Origin: Chloroflexota bacterium
GTDB lineage: Bacteria > Chloroflexota > UBA11872 > VXNJ01
Length of the DNA: 15,988 nucleotides
Assembly: GCA_026708165.1 (NCBI GenBank)
Contig: JAPOVO010000290.1
Coordinates: 1-15,988, forward strand
Direction: 5' to 3'
Below the pieces are notes generated by a model that was not told the DNA's origin, did not search any database, and saw nothing but the letters and a program-made list of their open reading frames with translations. Both the position numbers and the translations under genes were made by a program. Of the stretch, positions 1 through 6,986 are shown in pieces; the stretch's first letter is position 1; the number at the start of each line of letters is the position of its first letter.

Positions 1-258
1 GTCCATCTTCATATCGAGGTCGTCGCGGTACATGGTGACGTCCAGCTCACCCTGGGGTGGCTCGCGGCCTTCGATTTCGGCGATGGTGCGGGCGATGCGG
101 CTGGCGAGGGGTATGCCGCGCGTGTGAGTGCCCACGAGCACGATTCCCTCGGCGCCGCCGTTTCGCTCGACGACTTCGTGGGCTATGCGGGTCAAGGCCC
201 GCCGCACGTCGTCGGCTTCCAGCAACCGCCGCTCCAGATCGCGCCGGTTATCGGGCAA
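1..258 (-). CDS. pyrR: PyrR: pyrimidine operon attenuation protein / uracil phosphoribosyltransferase (partial, C-terminus beyond left edge)
   Basis: The minus-strand frame reads through 86 codons and leaves the window, so about half of a usual 180-residue PyrR is visible. It begins [20 protein letters not shown] and continues with [28 protein letters not shown] and [12 protein letters not shown], all family hallmarks. In this family PyrR binds UMP and pyr mRNA leaders to promote termination, and it may also convert uracil plus PRPP to UMP. The PRPP-binding loop lies beyond the edge. The start is TTG at 258: a GGGAGG ribosome-binding site lies 8 bases upstream and no ATG in frame fits better. 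It has its own promoter and leader, separate from purA by a palindromic terminator. Downstream genes, probably pyrB/pyrC, are not visible. Identity is very secure; the non-ATG start is likely. Confidence 0.94.
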   Translation of the reverse strand, partial: MPDNRRDLERRLLEADDVRRALTRIAHEVVERNGGAEGIVLVGTHTRGIPLASRIARTIAEIEGREPPQGELDVTMYRDDLDMKMD

Positions 259-366
259 ATGAAAAACCTCCCAGCGAGGTGCGGGAGGCCGAATATGAGT
301 CTATTGGGAGATACGACATTGCCATTGGCATTCCTTTCCGCCTCGCGGGGCCGGATTAAAGGACCG
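259..366 (-). promoter_or_regulatory. pyrR leader: PyrR-binding hairpin / antiterminator / terminator switch
   Basis: Read on the minus strand, the leader has three mutually exclusive structures. (1) PyrR-binding hairpin at 355-337: UCC, bulged G, GCC, loop CCGCGA, GGC, GGA, followed by AAGGA. The loop matches the CNGNGA core of the known PyrR site. (2) Antiterminator: CCC-GCGAGG-CGG (349-338) can pair with CCG, CCUCGC and GGG (284-270) over 12 base pairs with two small bulges. (3) Terminator at 288-262, listed separately. Structure 1 uses the 5' strand of 2, and 2 uses part of 3. This is the established PyrR attenuation logic: UMP-PyrR stabilises 1, which blocks 2 and allows 3. Folding was done by eye, without energies. 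Confidence 0.8.
262..288 (-). terminator. pyrR leader terminator that also contains the ribosome-binding site
   Basis: On the minus strand CCUCCC (288-283) pairs with GGGAGG (272-267). An inner GC/GC pair of bases (282-281 with 275-274) lies next to a bulged A. The stem is followed directly by five U residues (266-262). The 3' arm GGGAGG is also the best Shine-Dalgarno for the TTG start at 258, so the same hairpin should both end transcription and hide the ribosome-binding site. Confidence 0.75.
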
Positions 367-401
367 AGGAGATTATACGCGGCGGAGGGCGGATTCGGAA
401 A
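366..401 (-). promoter_or_regulatory. pyrR: Promoter for pyrR
   Basis: On the minus strand a perfect TATAAT lies at 377-372. Seventeen bases upstream is TTCCGA (400-395), a weak -35 with 3 of 6 consensus bases. Transcription would begin near 366-364, just ahead of the PyrR-binding hairpin, giving a leader of about 105 bases. Position and -10 are convincing; the -35 is poor. Confidence 0.6.
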
Positions 402-425
402 CCGCCCGGGCTGATTCACCGGGCG
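387..425 (-). repeat. Two overlapping inverted repeats between purA and pyrR
   Basis: GGGCGG (387-392) pairs with CCGCCC (402-407), and CGCCCGG (403-409) pairs with CCGGGCG (419-425). The two hairpins share bases 403-407, so only one can form at a time. Neither has a long U tract directly after it. They sit just downstream of the purA terminator and overlap the -35 of the pyrR promoter. They may help end purA transcription or act as operator-like structures; no role can be assigned. Confidence 0.4.
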
Positions 426-427
426 CC

Positions 428-459
428 AAAAAACGAATAGGGCGGTTCGCGAACCGCCC
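428..459 (-). terminator. Palindromic terminator after purA (possible repetitive element)
   Basis: A perfect 20-base palindrome (440-459, GGGCGGTTCGCGAACCGCCC) lies 20 bases after the purA stop. On the minus strand it is followed by TATTCG and then six U residues (433-428). The gap between stem and U tract makes it an imperfect intrinsic terminator. The flanks GTAGG...CCCTA extend the dyad and resemble the short palindromic repeats scattered between genes in many GC-rich environmental genomes, which is a recollection and not a search result. Confidence 0.6.
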
Positions 460-479
460 CTACGAGTTACGGGCGGACG

Positions 480-1775
480 CTACCAGCCTTCGGGGAGGTT
501 GCGGATGATGGCGTGGTCGCGATGTCTGCCGGTGCCGACGATGGAGACCGGAACTCCGGTGATCTCCTCGACGCGCTCGACGTAGCGGCGGGCGTTGGCG
601 GGCAGATCGTCCCAGATTTGCACGCCGCCGGTATCGTCGTCCCAACCGGCCACGGAATCGTAGACAGGCTCGACGGCCTGCAAGATCCGCGTGTCGGGCA
701 CGGTGTCGAAGGTGGTCCCGTTCAGCTCGTAGGCTTTGCCGAACATGACGGGATCGAAGCCGTCGAGCATGTCGATCTTGGTGAGCGCGAGGCCGGCGGG
801 GCCGTTGATCGCCACGGCGTGTTTTACGGCCACCAAGTCCAGCCAGCCGCAGCGGCGTTTCCACCGGGCGTCCCCGCCGAACTCCTGGCCCTTGGTCCGG
901 AGCGTGTCGCCGATCTCGTTGTTCTGCTCGGTCGGGAAGGGTCCTTCGCCGACGGACGACGTGAAAGCCTTAACCACTCCGATGACGGCGCCCATCTGGT
1001 TGGGCGCGATGCCGAGGCTTACGCAGGCACCGGCGGCCGTGGGCGTCGAGGAGGTGACGTAGGGGTAGTGGCCCCAGTCGAGGTCGCGCATGATTCCGAG
1101 CTGGCCGACCAGCAGGACATTCTTGTCGGCGGCCAGCGCGCCCTGGATCATCGGGAAAGTGTCGACGACGTAGGGCCGCAGCGCTTCGCCCCATTCGCGG
1201 CATTTCTCGATAAGCGCGTCGAAGTCGACAGGCTCCAGGCCGTAGACGGACTCGAGCAGATGGTTGTTGGCTTCGACGATATGCGGCAGATATCCGCGCA
1301 GGTAGTCGGAGTCGAGCAGGTCGCCGATACGCACGCCCGAACGCGCGGCCTTGTCCGAATAGACGGGACCGATGCCACGTCGCGTGCTGCCCTGGACCAT
1401 CGCACCGCGGCTGGTTTCGAGCGCGCCATCGAGGGCTACGTGGTACGGCATGATGACGTGCGCGCGCTCGGCTATGCGCAGTCCGGCTTCGAAGTCCAGG
1501 CTGGGGACTTCGGCTTGAAGCTCATCGATCTCTTTGAGGAGAGCGTCGGGGTTGATGACGGTTCCCGGTCCAAGGACGTTGATTACGTTCTCGCGGAAGA
1601 TTCCCTCGGGCACCAGATGCAGGCCAAAGTCGCCCAAATCGTTGACGACGGAGTGACCGGCGTTATCGCCGCCCTGGAAGCGGACTACGTAGTCGGCCCG
1701 GTCGGCGAGGAGATCGACGATCTTGCCCTTGCCCTCGTCACCCCACTGTGTCCCTACAACGCAAACCACGCTCAT
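480..1775 (-). CDS. purA: Adenylosuccinate synthase (PurA), divergent subtype
   Basis: The 431-residue product has the usual PurA length. It catalyses IMP + aspartate + GTP to adenylosuccinate, the first committed step to AMP, in the cytosol. Visible motifs: WGDEGKGK at 11-18 with catalytic Asp13, GGDNAGHS at 35-42 with catalytic His41, GSTRRGIGP at 129-137, YPYVTSS at 237-243, VGEGPFPTE at 275-283, RRCGWLD at 307-313 and LTKID at 331-335 for guanine recognition. Some substrate-contacting segments are unusual: GQLG at 224-227 where GAQG is common, SSVG where TRVG is common, and GDARWKRR at 301-308 where the aspartate loop normally reads TTGRxRR. The ATG at 1775 has GAGGG 8 bases upstream. It follows pyrG by 98 bases on the same strand, probably in one transcript. 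Catalytic residues are kept, so I expect an active enzyme. Confidence 0.96.
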   Translation of the reverse strand: MSVVCVVGTQWGDEGKGKIVDLLADRADYVVRFQGGDNAGHSVVNDLGDFGLHLVPEGIFRENVINVLGPGTVINPDALLKEIDELQAEVPSLDFEAGLRIAERAHVIMPYHVALDGALETSRGAMVQGSTRRGIGPVYSDKAARSGVRIGDLLDSDYLRGYLPHIVEANNHLLESVYGLEPVDFDALIEKCREWGEALRPYVVDTFPMIQGALAADKNVLLVGQLGIMRDLDWGHYPYVTSSTPTAAGACVSLGIAPNQMGAVIGVVKAFTSSVGEGPFPTEQNNEIGDTLRTKGQEFGGDARWKRRCGWLDLVAVKHAVAINGPAGLALTKIDMLDGFDPVMFGKAYELNGTTFDTVPDTRILQAVEPVYDSVAGWDDDTGGVQIWDDLPANARRYVERVEEITGVPVSIVGTGRHRDHAIIRNLPEGW

Positions 1776-1873
1776 TTAGAGTCCCTCAAAAACGTACGAA
1801 ATGCAGTCCAAGTCCATGTCCACAACCGTGATGAGAGTTTAGTGGCGCGGGCCGCGGCCTGCGCCGAGCCGGT

Positions 1874-3532
1874 TCACGATACCCGGCTCTCTTGTCGTAT
1901 CGCGCTTTGCCGCAAAAGAGCGGCCTCGCGGCTTACACATGCTTTGGCAAACCCGTTGAACAGCGGATGCGGCCGGAACGGACGCGACCTGAATTCGGGG
2001 TGGAACTGTACGCCCACGAACCACGGATGGTCTCGAAGCTCGATAATTTCCACCAGCTCTCCGTCGGGCGAAAGTCCACTGAAGATCATGCCATTCCGCT
2101 GCATTATTTTCCTATATACGTTGTTGAATTCCATGCGATGGCGATGCCGCTCGCCCACGGTATCCGCACCGTAAGCGGCCGCGGCGCGAGTGCCGGGTTC
2201 GAGCAGGCAAGGATGCGAGCCGAGCCGCATGGTCCCGCCGATGTTGACCTGGTTGTAGTAGTCAGGCATAGGCCCGACGACGGGATTGTCGACTTCGGGA
2301 TCGAACTCGTAGCTGTTGGCCCCGTCGATGCCGAGCACGTTCCGCGCGAACTCGATGAGGGCGACCTGCATTCCGAGGCAAAGGCCGAAGAACGGAAGCT
2401 CGTACTCCCGCGCGTATCGGGCGGCGGCGATCTTGCCCTCGATTCCCCGCGGACCGAACCCGCCCGGAATCACCAGTCCGTGAACGCTTTCGAACTCTTC
2501 CTCGACGGCACGGGTTTCGAGGACTTCCGAATCGACCCATCTGATTCGCAGCCGGCGCTCCTGGTGCGCCACGGCGTGCAGAAGGGCGTGTTCGACGCTT
2601 ATATAGGCGTCGGGCGCGTCCACGTATTTCCCTACGATTGCTACCTCGACCTCGCTGCGCGGCTGCACCATCGACTGGACCATCCGGCGCCATTCGACGA
2701 GATCGGACTCGCACCGACCCAGCCCCAGCTTTTCGGTTATCAGATCGCCGGCGTCGGCTTCTTCGAGAGTGAGGGGAACTCTGTAGATGTTGTCGACGGT
2801 CGTCAAAGACATGACCGCGCGCTCTTCCACGTCGCAGAACAAGGCGAGCTTTTCGCGCGTGTCCCGCTGGAAGGGGTGGTCCGAACGGCAGACAATTATG
2901 TCGGGAAGGATTCCTATGCTGCGCAGCTCGGCCACGCTGTGCTGCGTGGGCTTAGTCTTCAGCTCGCCGGTCGCGCCTATGTGGAGAAGGAACGTCACGT
3001 GGATGAACAGCGTGTTCTCCATGCCGATCTCGCGGCGCAGCTGCCGCAGCGCCTCCAAGAAAGGCAGTCCTTCGATGTCGCCGACCGTGCCGCCCACCTC
3101 GACTATTACGACATCCGGGTTTCCGGGCTGCCGCACAGCCTTCAGCCGGCGCTTGATTTCGTCCGTAACGTGGGGGATTACCTGAATGGTCCCTCCGAGG
3201 AACTTGCCGCGCCGCTCGCTCTGTATGACCGACTCGTATACCTGGCCGCTGGTAAGGTTGCTGCCCCTCGTCAAGTCCTCGTCCACGAAGCGCTCGTAAT
3301 GCCCGAGATCGAGATCAGTCTCGGCGCCGTCTTCCGTCACGAACACCTCGCCATGCTGGCCGGGGTTCATCGTGCCGGGGTCGACGTTTATGTAGGGATC
3401 GAGCTTGACTATCACGACGCTCAGACCGCGGCTCTTGAGCAGGCGGCCGATGGAAGCGCTGGTGACGCCCTTCCCCACCCCCGAAACCACGCCGCCGGTT
3501 ATGAAGATGTATTTGGTCTGGCGGTCCGGCAT
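1874..3532 (-). CDS. pyrG: CTP synthase (PyrG)
   Basis: The 552-residue product matches the family length of about 540-550. It makes CTP from UTP, ATP and glutamine in the cytosol. The N-terminal synthetase domain (about 1-275) shows ITGGVVSGVGKG at 11-22, KLDPYINVDPGTMNP at 43-57, HGEVFVTEDGAETDLDLGHY at 60-79 and GGTIQVIPHVT at 113-123. The glutamine amidotransferase domain (about 295-535) shows GGFGPRG at 357-363, the nucleophile Cys385 in FFGLCLGMQ, and His511/Glu513 in VQFHPEF. All catalytic residues are present. The start ATG at 3532 gives the standard N-terminus, although no strong Shine-Dalgarno is visible. It lies 62 bases after the MBL-fold gene and 98 before purA, so the three probably share a transcript. 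Confidence 0.98.
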   Translation of the reverse strand: MPDRQTKYIFITGGVVSGVGKGVTSASIGRLLKSRGLSVVIVKLDPYINVDPGTMNPGQHGEVFVTEDGAETDLDLGHYERFVDEDLTRGSNLTSGQVYESVIQSERRGKFLGGTIQVIPHVTDEIKRRLKAVRQPGNPDVVIVEVGGTVGDIEGLPFLEALRQLRREIGMENTLFIHVTFLLHIGATGELKTKPTQHSVAELRSIGILPDIIVCRSDHPFQRDTREKLALFCDVEERAVMSLTTVDNIYRVPLTLEEADAGDLITEKLGLGRCESDLVEWRRMVQSMVQPRSEVEVAIVGKYVDAPDAYISVEHALLHAVAHQERRLRIRWVDSEVLETRAVEEEFESVHGLVIPGGFGPRGIEGKIAAARYAREYELPFFGLCLGMQVALIEFARNVLGIDGANSYEFDPEVDNPVVGPMPDYYNQVNIGGTMRLGSHPCLLEPGTRAAAAYGADTVGERHRHRMEFNNVYRKIMQRNGMIFSGLSPDGELVEIIELRDHPWFVGVQFHPEFRSRPFRPHPLFNGFAKACVSREAALLRQSAIRQESRVS

Positions 3533-3574
3533 GTCAGCCGGGGCGGCGAAGCCGTCTGATCCGTTGGACGTCGG

Positions 3575-3587
3575 GGTTCCCGGAACC
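3575..3587. repeat. Short perfect dyad upstream of pyrG
   Basis: GGTTCC and GGAACC are separated by one base, 43 bases upstream of the pyrG start in the gap after the MBL-fold gene. It is too tight to be a useful RNA hairpin but has the form of a protein-binding dyad. It could be chance. Confidence 0.25.
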
Positions 3588-3594
3588 TGGTTTT

Positions 3595-4275
3595 CTATTG
3601 CGCTAACGACCTTGCGCCGGCGGGCTTCTTGAGCCTGGTGCGCGATTCGAGCAACACGGTCTCGGTCTTGTCGTCGGGGAGATTGGAGCGGCTCAGGTTG
3701 ACAGAGCTGACGGGTTCTCCCGCCTCCAACCCGGCCTCCCTAAGAAATGCGTCGATCCCGCCGCCGTTTTCAGTCTCGCCGGAAGTGTAATCCATGGGAA
3801 TGACGACCTTTGGCGACGTGGCCGACACGATCCTGGCCGCTTGCACGCGGCCCAGCTTGCCCCGTCCGCCGGGCGGAATTATGAGGACGTCGACCGGCGT
3901 GATCAATTCAAGTAGATCTTTCGAGAGCGGGGCTTTGAGCTGCCCGAGATGGCAAATGGCGACGCCGTCGATTGCAAACGTACAGACCAGACCTGGCGGG
4001 GCGCCGTTCGCTTGGCCGTTGTTGGCACTGTCCCAGACGGCGTTCACGAAGATGCCCCCGACTTCATACTCTCCAGGTCCGTCAATCACGTACGGGGACT
4101 GTCTGACGTTCGGAACGTAGTTGCGGAGTTCGCGATTGGGCGAACTCAGGGTTATGAGATCGGTCTTGATCTGGAGATTCTGGAATTTCGAGTCCGGTAG
4201 ATAGGGGTCTGCCAGTGCGATTGTATTTCTGTCTCGAAGCCGGAAGCACGAGCCTCCGTACCACGCAATCTCCAT
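3595..4275 (-). CDS. Metallo-beta-lactamase-fold protein without metal ligands (probable pseudoenzyme)
   Basis: The 226-residue product looks like the small UlaG/YtkL-type MBL-fold hydrolases: EIAWYGGSCFRLR at 2-14, ALADPYLPD at 20-28, VIDGPGEYEVGGIFV at 63-77, VAICHLGQL at 105-113, DVLIIPPGG at 129-137 and KVVIPMDY at 156-163. The family's HxHxDH metal motif should sit after the strand LITLSS; here the segment is SSPNRELRN (44-52) with no His. The usual HLGD is HLGQ (109-112) and the usual PMHY is PMDY (160-163). So every main zinc ligand except His109 is missing, while the fold motifs are intact. ATG at 4275 has GAGG 6-7 bases upstream. It heads the pyrG-purA transcript. A binding or structural role is more likely than hydrolysis; the function is unknown. 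Confidence 0.8.
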   Translation of the reverse strand: MEIAWYGGSCFRLRDRNTIALADPYLPDSKFQNLQIKTDLITLSSPNRELRNYVPNVRQSPYVIDGPGEYEVGGIFVNAVWDSANNGQANGAPPGLVCTFAIDGVAICHLGQLKAPLSKDLLELITPVDVLIIPPGGRGKLGRVQAARIVSATSPKVVIPMDYTSGETENGGGIDAFLREAGLEAGEPVSSVNLSRSNLPDDKTETVLLESRTRLKKPAGARSLAQ

Positions 4276-4442
4276 TCAGCCTCAAAAAGCAAATGGCATC
4301 CGACCCACCGAATGCTACTAGACTCTAGCACAATGAGCGGCTTATCTATTTCGCGAACGCGCATACCTTGCGCGGACGATTTACACTTTCAGATTGAGTC
4401 TGGACTGCGTGATAACATGGCGATCGCCCTGACGATGCTTGT
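4276..4442. promoter_or_regulatory. Divergent intergenic region between the MBL-fold gene and wzm
   Basis: This 167-base gap must hold the promoters for both arms of the window. Rightward, an extended -10 TGATAACAT lies at 4410-4418, about 25 bases before the wzm ATG, with no good -35. Leftward, TGCTAGAGT (minus strand, 4330-4322) is another extended -10-like site about 47 bases before the MBL-fold gene start. It overlaps an 11-base dyad CTAGA-C-TCTAG (4318-4328) that could be an operator. All are weak matches judged by eye. Confidence 0.35.
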
Positions 4443-5282
4443 ATGCGGATTGTAGCTACACACTCTCGCGATCGATTCCCCATCTCCGTCTGGCGGGCGG
4501 CCATCGAGCTGGTTTCCCACACGGAGCTGCTTCGGAATATGGTCGTTCGCGACCTGAAGGTCCGCTACCGGAACTCCGCTCTGGGTTTCGGGTGGTCGCT
4601 ACTGCAACCACTGCTGATGATGCTGGTCTTTACGCTAGTGTTCAAGGTGCTCACGCGAACCGAGATTCCAAACTATCCGCTGTTTCTGCTGACGGGCCTA
4701 CTGCCCTGGAACTTCACTCACTCGGCGCTATCGTCCGCGCTGCGGAGCATCACGGGCAATTCGGCGCTCATCACCAAGGTCTACTTCCCCAGGGAACTGC
4801 TACCACTTTCGACCGTTTTGGGGGCATTCGTGCACTTCGTTCTGGCGTTTGTCCTGCTCCTGATCGGAATGACGGCGTTCGGGGTGGAGCTTCACGCTAC
4901 GTTGTTGCTGGTTCCGGTGGTTATGTTGCTTCAATTAGTGCTGGTCGCCGGACTTGCCATGATCCTCGCCGCGGCCAACGTGATCATGCGCGACCTGGAA
5001 CAGCTTGTCGATGTGGGACTCCTGGCGTGGTTCTTCCTCACGCCCATCTTCTACGCGCTGGCGATCGTGCCGAACGACCGGTTCCTGGGACTCGATATAC
5101 ACAGGTGGGTTTTTTCGCTGAACCCGATGGCCACTCTCGTGACCGACTACCGCTACATCATGATGGAGGGTTTTATGCCCATACGTCATACGGCAGTGAC
5201 CGTGGCGACGGCCGCGGTCGCAATTTCAGTCGGCTGGTGGCTGATTCGCCGCTACTCACCCCGATTCGCCGAGGTCGTGTAG
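4443..5282 (+). CDS. wzm: ABC-2 type polysaccharide export permease (Wzm-like)
   Basis: The 279-residue membrane protein matches Wzm/TagG-type permeases in length and pattern. After a short cytoplasmic N-terminus comes the typical VRDLKVRYRNSALGFGWSLLQP (35-56). Then follow about six hydrophobic segments, near 51-70, 78-95, 120-146, 152-178, 188-210 and 250-268. Other family marks are LPWNF (87-91), the VYFPRELLP segment (113-121) and NPMATLVTDYRYIM (227-240). It forms the transmembrane channel that exports an undecaprenyl-linked glycan with Wzt. The start at 4443 has no clear Shine-Dalgarno, and an in-frame stop at 4413 excludes an earlier start. It is the first gene of the plus-strand operon, and wzt begins three bases after its stop. 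Confidence 0.93.
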   Translation: MRIVATHSRDRFPISVWRAAIELVSHTELLRNMVVRDLKVRYRNSALGFGWSLLQPLLMMLVFTLVFKVLTRTEIPNYPLFLLTGLLPWNFTHSALSSALRSITGNSALITKVYFPRELLPLSTVLGAFVHFVLAFVLLLIGMTAFGVELHATLLLVPVVMLLQLVLVAGLAMILAAANVIMRDLEQLVDVGLLAWFFLTPIFYALAIVPNDRFLGLDIHRWVFSLNPMATLVTDYRYIMMEGFMPIRHTAVTVATAAVAISVGWWLIRRYSPRFAEVV

Positions 5283-5285
5283 TAG

Positions 5286-6986
5286 TTGACGGCGGTCCGG
5301 TTCACGGGGGTTTCAAAGCGTTTTTCGCTGTCACACGAAAAACGGAGCTCGGTACTTGGAAGTCTGGCCAGCCTGGTGGGCGTCCGCAATAGGGAGGTCG
5401 AAGACTTCTGGGCGCTCAAGGACATAAGTTTCGAGGTCGATCCCGGCAAGACCCTGGGAATAATCGGCCCCAACGGCTCCGGCAAGTCCACGATTCTCAA
5501 ACTGCTGACCGGGACGCTGCTGCCGGATGAAGGCACTATCGAGACCAATGGAAACGTCTTCGGCCTGCTGGAACTCGGAGCCGGATTCCATCCCGATTTG
5601 ACCGGACGCGAGAACGTGTTCCTGAACGGATCGTTCCTTGGCATAGGGCGTCACCAAATGGCCCGCCTGTACGACTGGATCGTCGAGTTCTCAGAATTGG
5701 AACGGTTCATCGACACGCCGGTCAAACACTATTCATCGGGTATGTACATGCGGCTCGGTTTCGCAATTGCAATCGCCGTACGCCCCGAGGTGATGGTGAT
5801 AGACGAAGTGCTAGCCGTGGGCGACGCGGCATTCGCGCGCAAATGCTATGAGGCGCTCGCCGAAGTAAAGAAGTCGGGTCGGACGATGCTCTTCGTTTCC
5901 CACGACCCCATCCAGGTCAGGCGGTTCTGCGACACAGTGCTGTGGCTGGACCAGGGCAGGGTTCACAGCTTTGGAAGCACCAGGGACGTCGTTCAGGCGT
6001 ACCTGCAAGCCACGCTCGCGCCGATTTCGACAGATATGGATTCCGCGGCGACCGAAGGCGACGTGGGCGGAGGCGGCCCGCTGAAAATCAACGACGCTTA
6101 CGTCTCCGGGGCCGCTTCCCGCAGGTCGTACTCGATACTCCCCGGAGAGTCGTTCACCCTGAGAATCGAATACGCGTCAGACGCCTATCTGGACGACGTG
6201 GTGTTCGGTTGCTCCATCCGGCGCAGCGACGGGCTCTATATTCACGATGCGTCGTCGGCGGTAAGCCACGGCCCGGTATCCGTGCAGCCCGGCGGCGGAA
6301 CGGTGGAGTGCTCCCTGGGACCGATCTCGCTGGGACCGGGGATATATCACGTTTCGGTAGCCGCGTGGCCGATTGACGAGAAAGGTTCGCCGTATCACCT
6401 GCTGCGCAGCCCGGCGACGATCTTCGTCGGAAAGGCTACGGTGCACCAGAGGGGTCTGACCTTCATTCCAAGCGTGTGGCGTTTCCGGGCCGGTCTGGCC
6501 GACACCGCGTCGGCTTCCGGAAACGGCGAGACCGCGCAGCCGGACATGCTGACGTCCGGCACCGTGGTCAGGTGGTCGAAGCCGCCGGGCGAGATTCGGA
6601 TGGGCCAGGGCGAGGAGGAACATCTCGGCAAGGGCTGGCATCCGGTGGAAAGCTGGCCGCCGTCGATCAGATGGATAGGCGATCGCGCGTCACTGTCGCT
6701 CACCCAGGACGTCGGGCAAGGTACGCTGGTGATTTCGGCCTGCCGGCCTTTTCATTCCGACAATCCGGCCAGCGGCGGCATAAATGTAAACGGAGAGCAG
6801 GTGACGCGGTTCCAGCTTGTGGGGATGGATTTCGAGGACATAGTGGTGCCGCTGGAGCCGGTGATCGAACCAACCACGATCGAGGTCGAGCTGGAAATCC
6901 AAGAGACGTTCGTCCCGGCGGCGGTCGGCATCGATCCTGATACTCGAGAGCTGGGTCTGGCGGTCCGCAGCGTCCGCGTCGAATGA
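5286..6986 (+). CDS. wzt: ABC transporter ATPase (Wzt-like) with carbohydrate-binding domain and an extra C-terminal module
   Basis: The 566-residue ATPase energises glycan export with Wzm at the inner face of the membrane. The nucleotide-binding domain (about 1-240) has Walker A GPNGSGKST at 61-69, signature YSSGMYMRLG at 149-158, Walker B VMVIDEVLAVGD at 169-180 with Glu174, and the switch His206. A Wzt-C-like beta domain follows at about 264-382 (for example SFTLRIEYASDA, GPISLGPGIYHVSVA); in known Wzt proteins this reads the end of the finished glycan. A linker (384-446) then leads to a second beta-rich module at 447-566, LGKGWHPVESWPPSIRW ... DPDTRELGLAVRSVRVE. Ordinary Wzt proteins of about 400-430 residues lack it, but it recurs in the next three gene products. 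The start is TTG at 5286, forced by the stop at 5283 and by the MTAVRFTGVSKRF N-terminus. The stop overlaps the next start (ATGA). Confidence 0.93.
   Translation: MTAVRFTGVSKRFSLSHEKRSSVLGSLASLVGVRNREVEDFWALKDISFEVDPGKTLGIIGPNGSGKSTILKLLTGTLLPDEGTIETNGNVFGLLELGAGFHPDLTGRENVFLNGSFLGIGRHQMARLYDWIVEFSELERFIDTPVKHYSSGMYMRLGFAIAIAVRPEVMVIDEVLAVGDAAFARKCYEALAEVKKSGRTMLFVSHDPIQVRRFCDTVLWLDQGRVHSFGSTRDVVQAYLQATLAPISTDMDSAATEGDVGGGGPLKINDAYVSGAASRRSYSILPGESFTLRIEYASDAYLDDVVFGCSIRRSDGLYIHDASSAVSHGPVSVQPGGGTVECSLGPISLGPGIYHVSVAAWPIDEKGSPYHLLRSPATIFVGKATVHQRGLTFIPSVWRFRAGLADTASASGNGETAQPDMLTSGTVVRWSKPPGEIRMGQGEEEHLGKGWHPVESWPPSIRWIGDRASLSLTQDVGQGTLVISACRPFHSDNPASGGINVNGEQVTRFQLVGMDFEDIVVPLEPVIEPTTIEVELEIQETFVPAAVGIDPDTRELGLAVRSVRVE

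Noticed and set aside
480..1775. Possibility that purA is PurZ (diaminopurine synthesis, phage-like)
   Set aside because: The catalytic Asp13 in WGDEGKGK and the full bacterial PurA length are kept, and the neighbours are chromosomal nucleotide genes, not phage genes.
1839..1861. GC-rich dyad between pyrG and purA as a terminator
   Set aside because: On the minus strand GGCGC and GCGCC can pair around an internal GGCCGCGGCC, but no U tract follows, so pyrG and purA are treated as co-transcribed.
513..2174. Long plus-strand open frame of 553 codons opposite purA and the end of pyrG
   Set aside because: It is antisense to the highly conserved purA and pyrG, spans their intergenic gap, and its product has no recognisable domain. 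Long antisense frames are expected in GC-rich genes.
1892..3559. Plus-strand open frame of 555 codons opposite pyrG
   Set aside because: It mirrors pyrG almost exactly. pyrG has all catalytic motifs, so this is a shadow.
4318..4328. CTAGACTCTAG dyad in the divergent region as an operator
   Set aside because: It is only 11 bases and single. It is mentioned with the intergenic region but is too weak for a separate claim.
4439..5392. Plus-strand open frame of 317 codons overlapping wzm and the start of wzt in another frame
   Set aside because: The wzm frame encodes a clear permease with membrane segments; this alternative gives an Arg/Gly/His-rich product without any domain.
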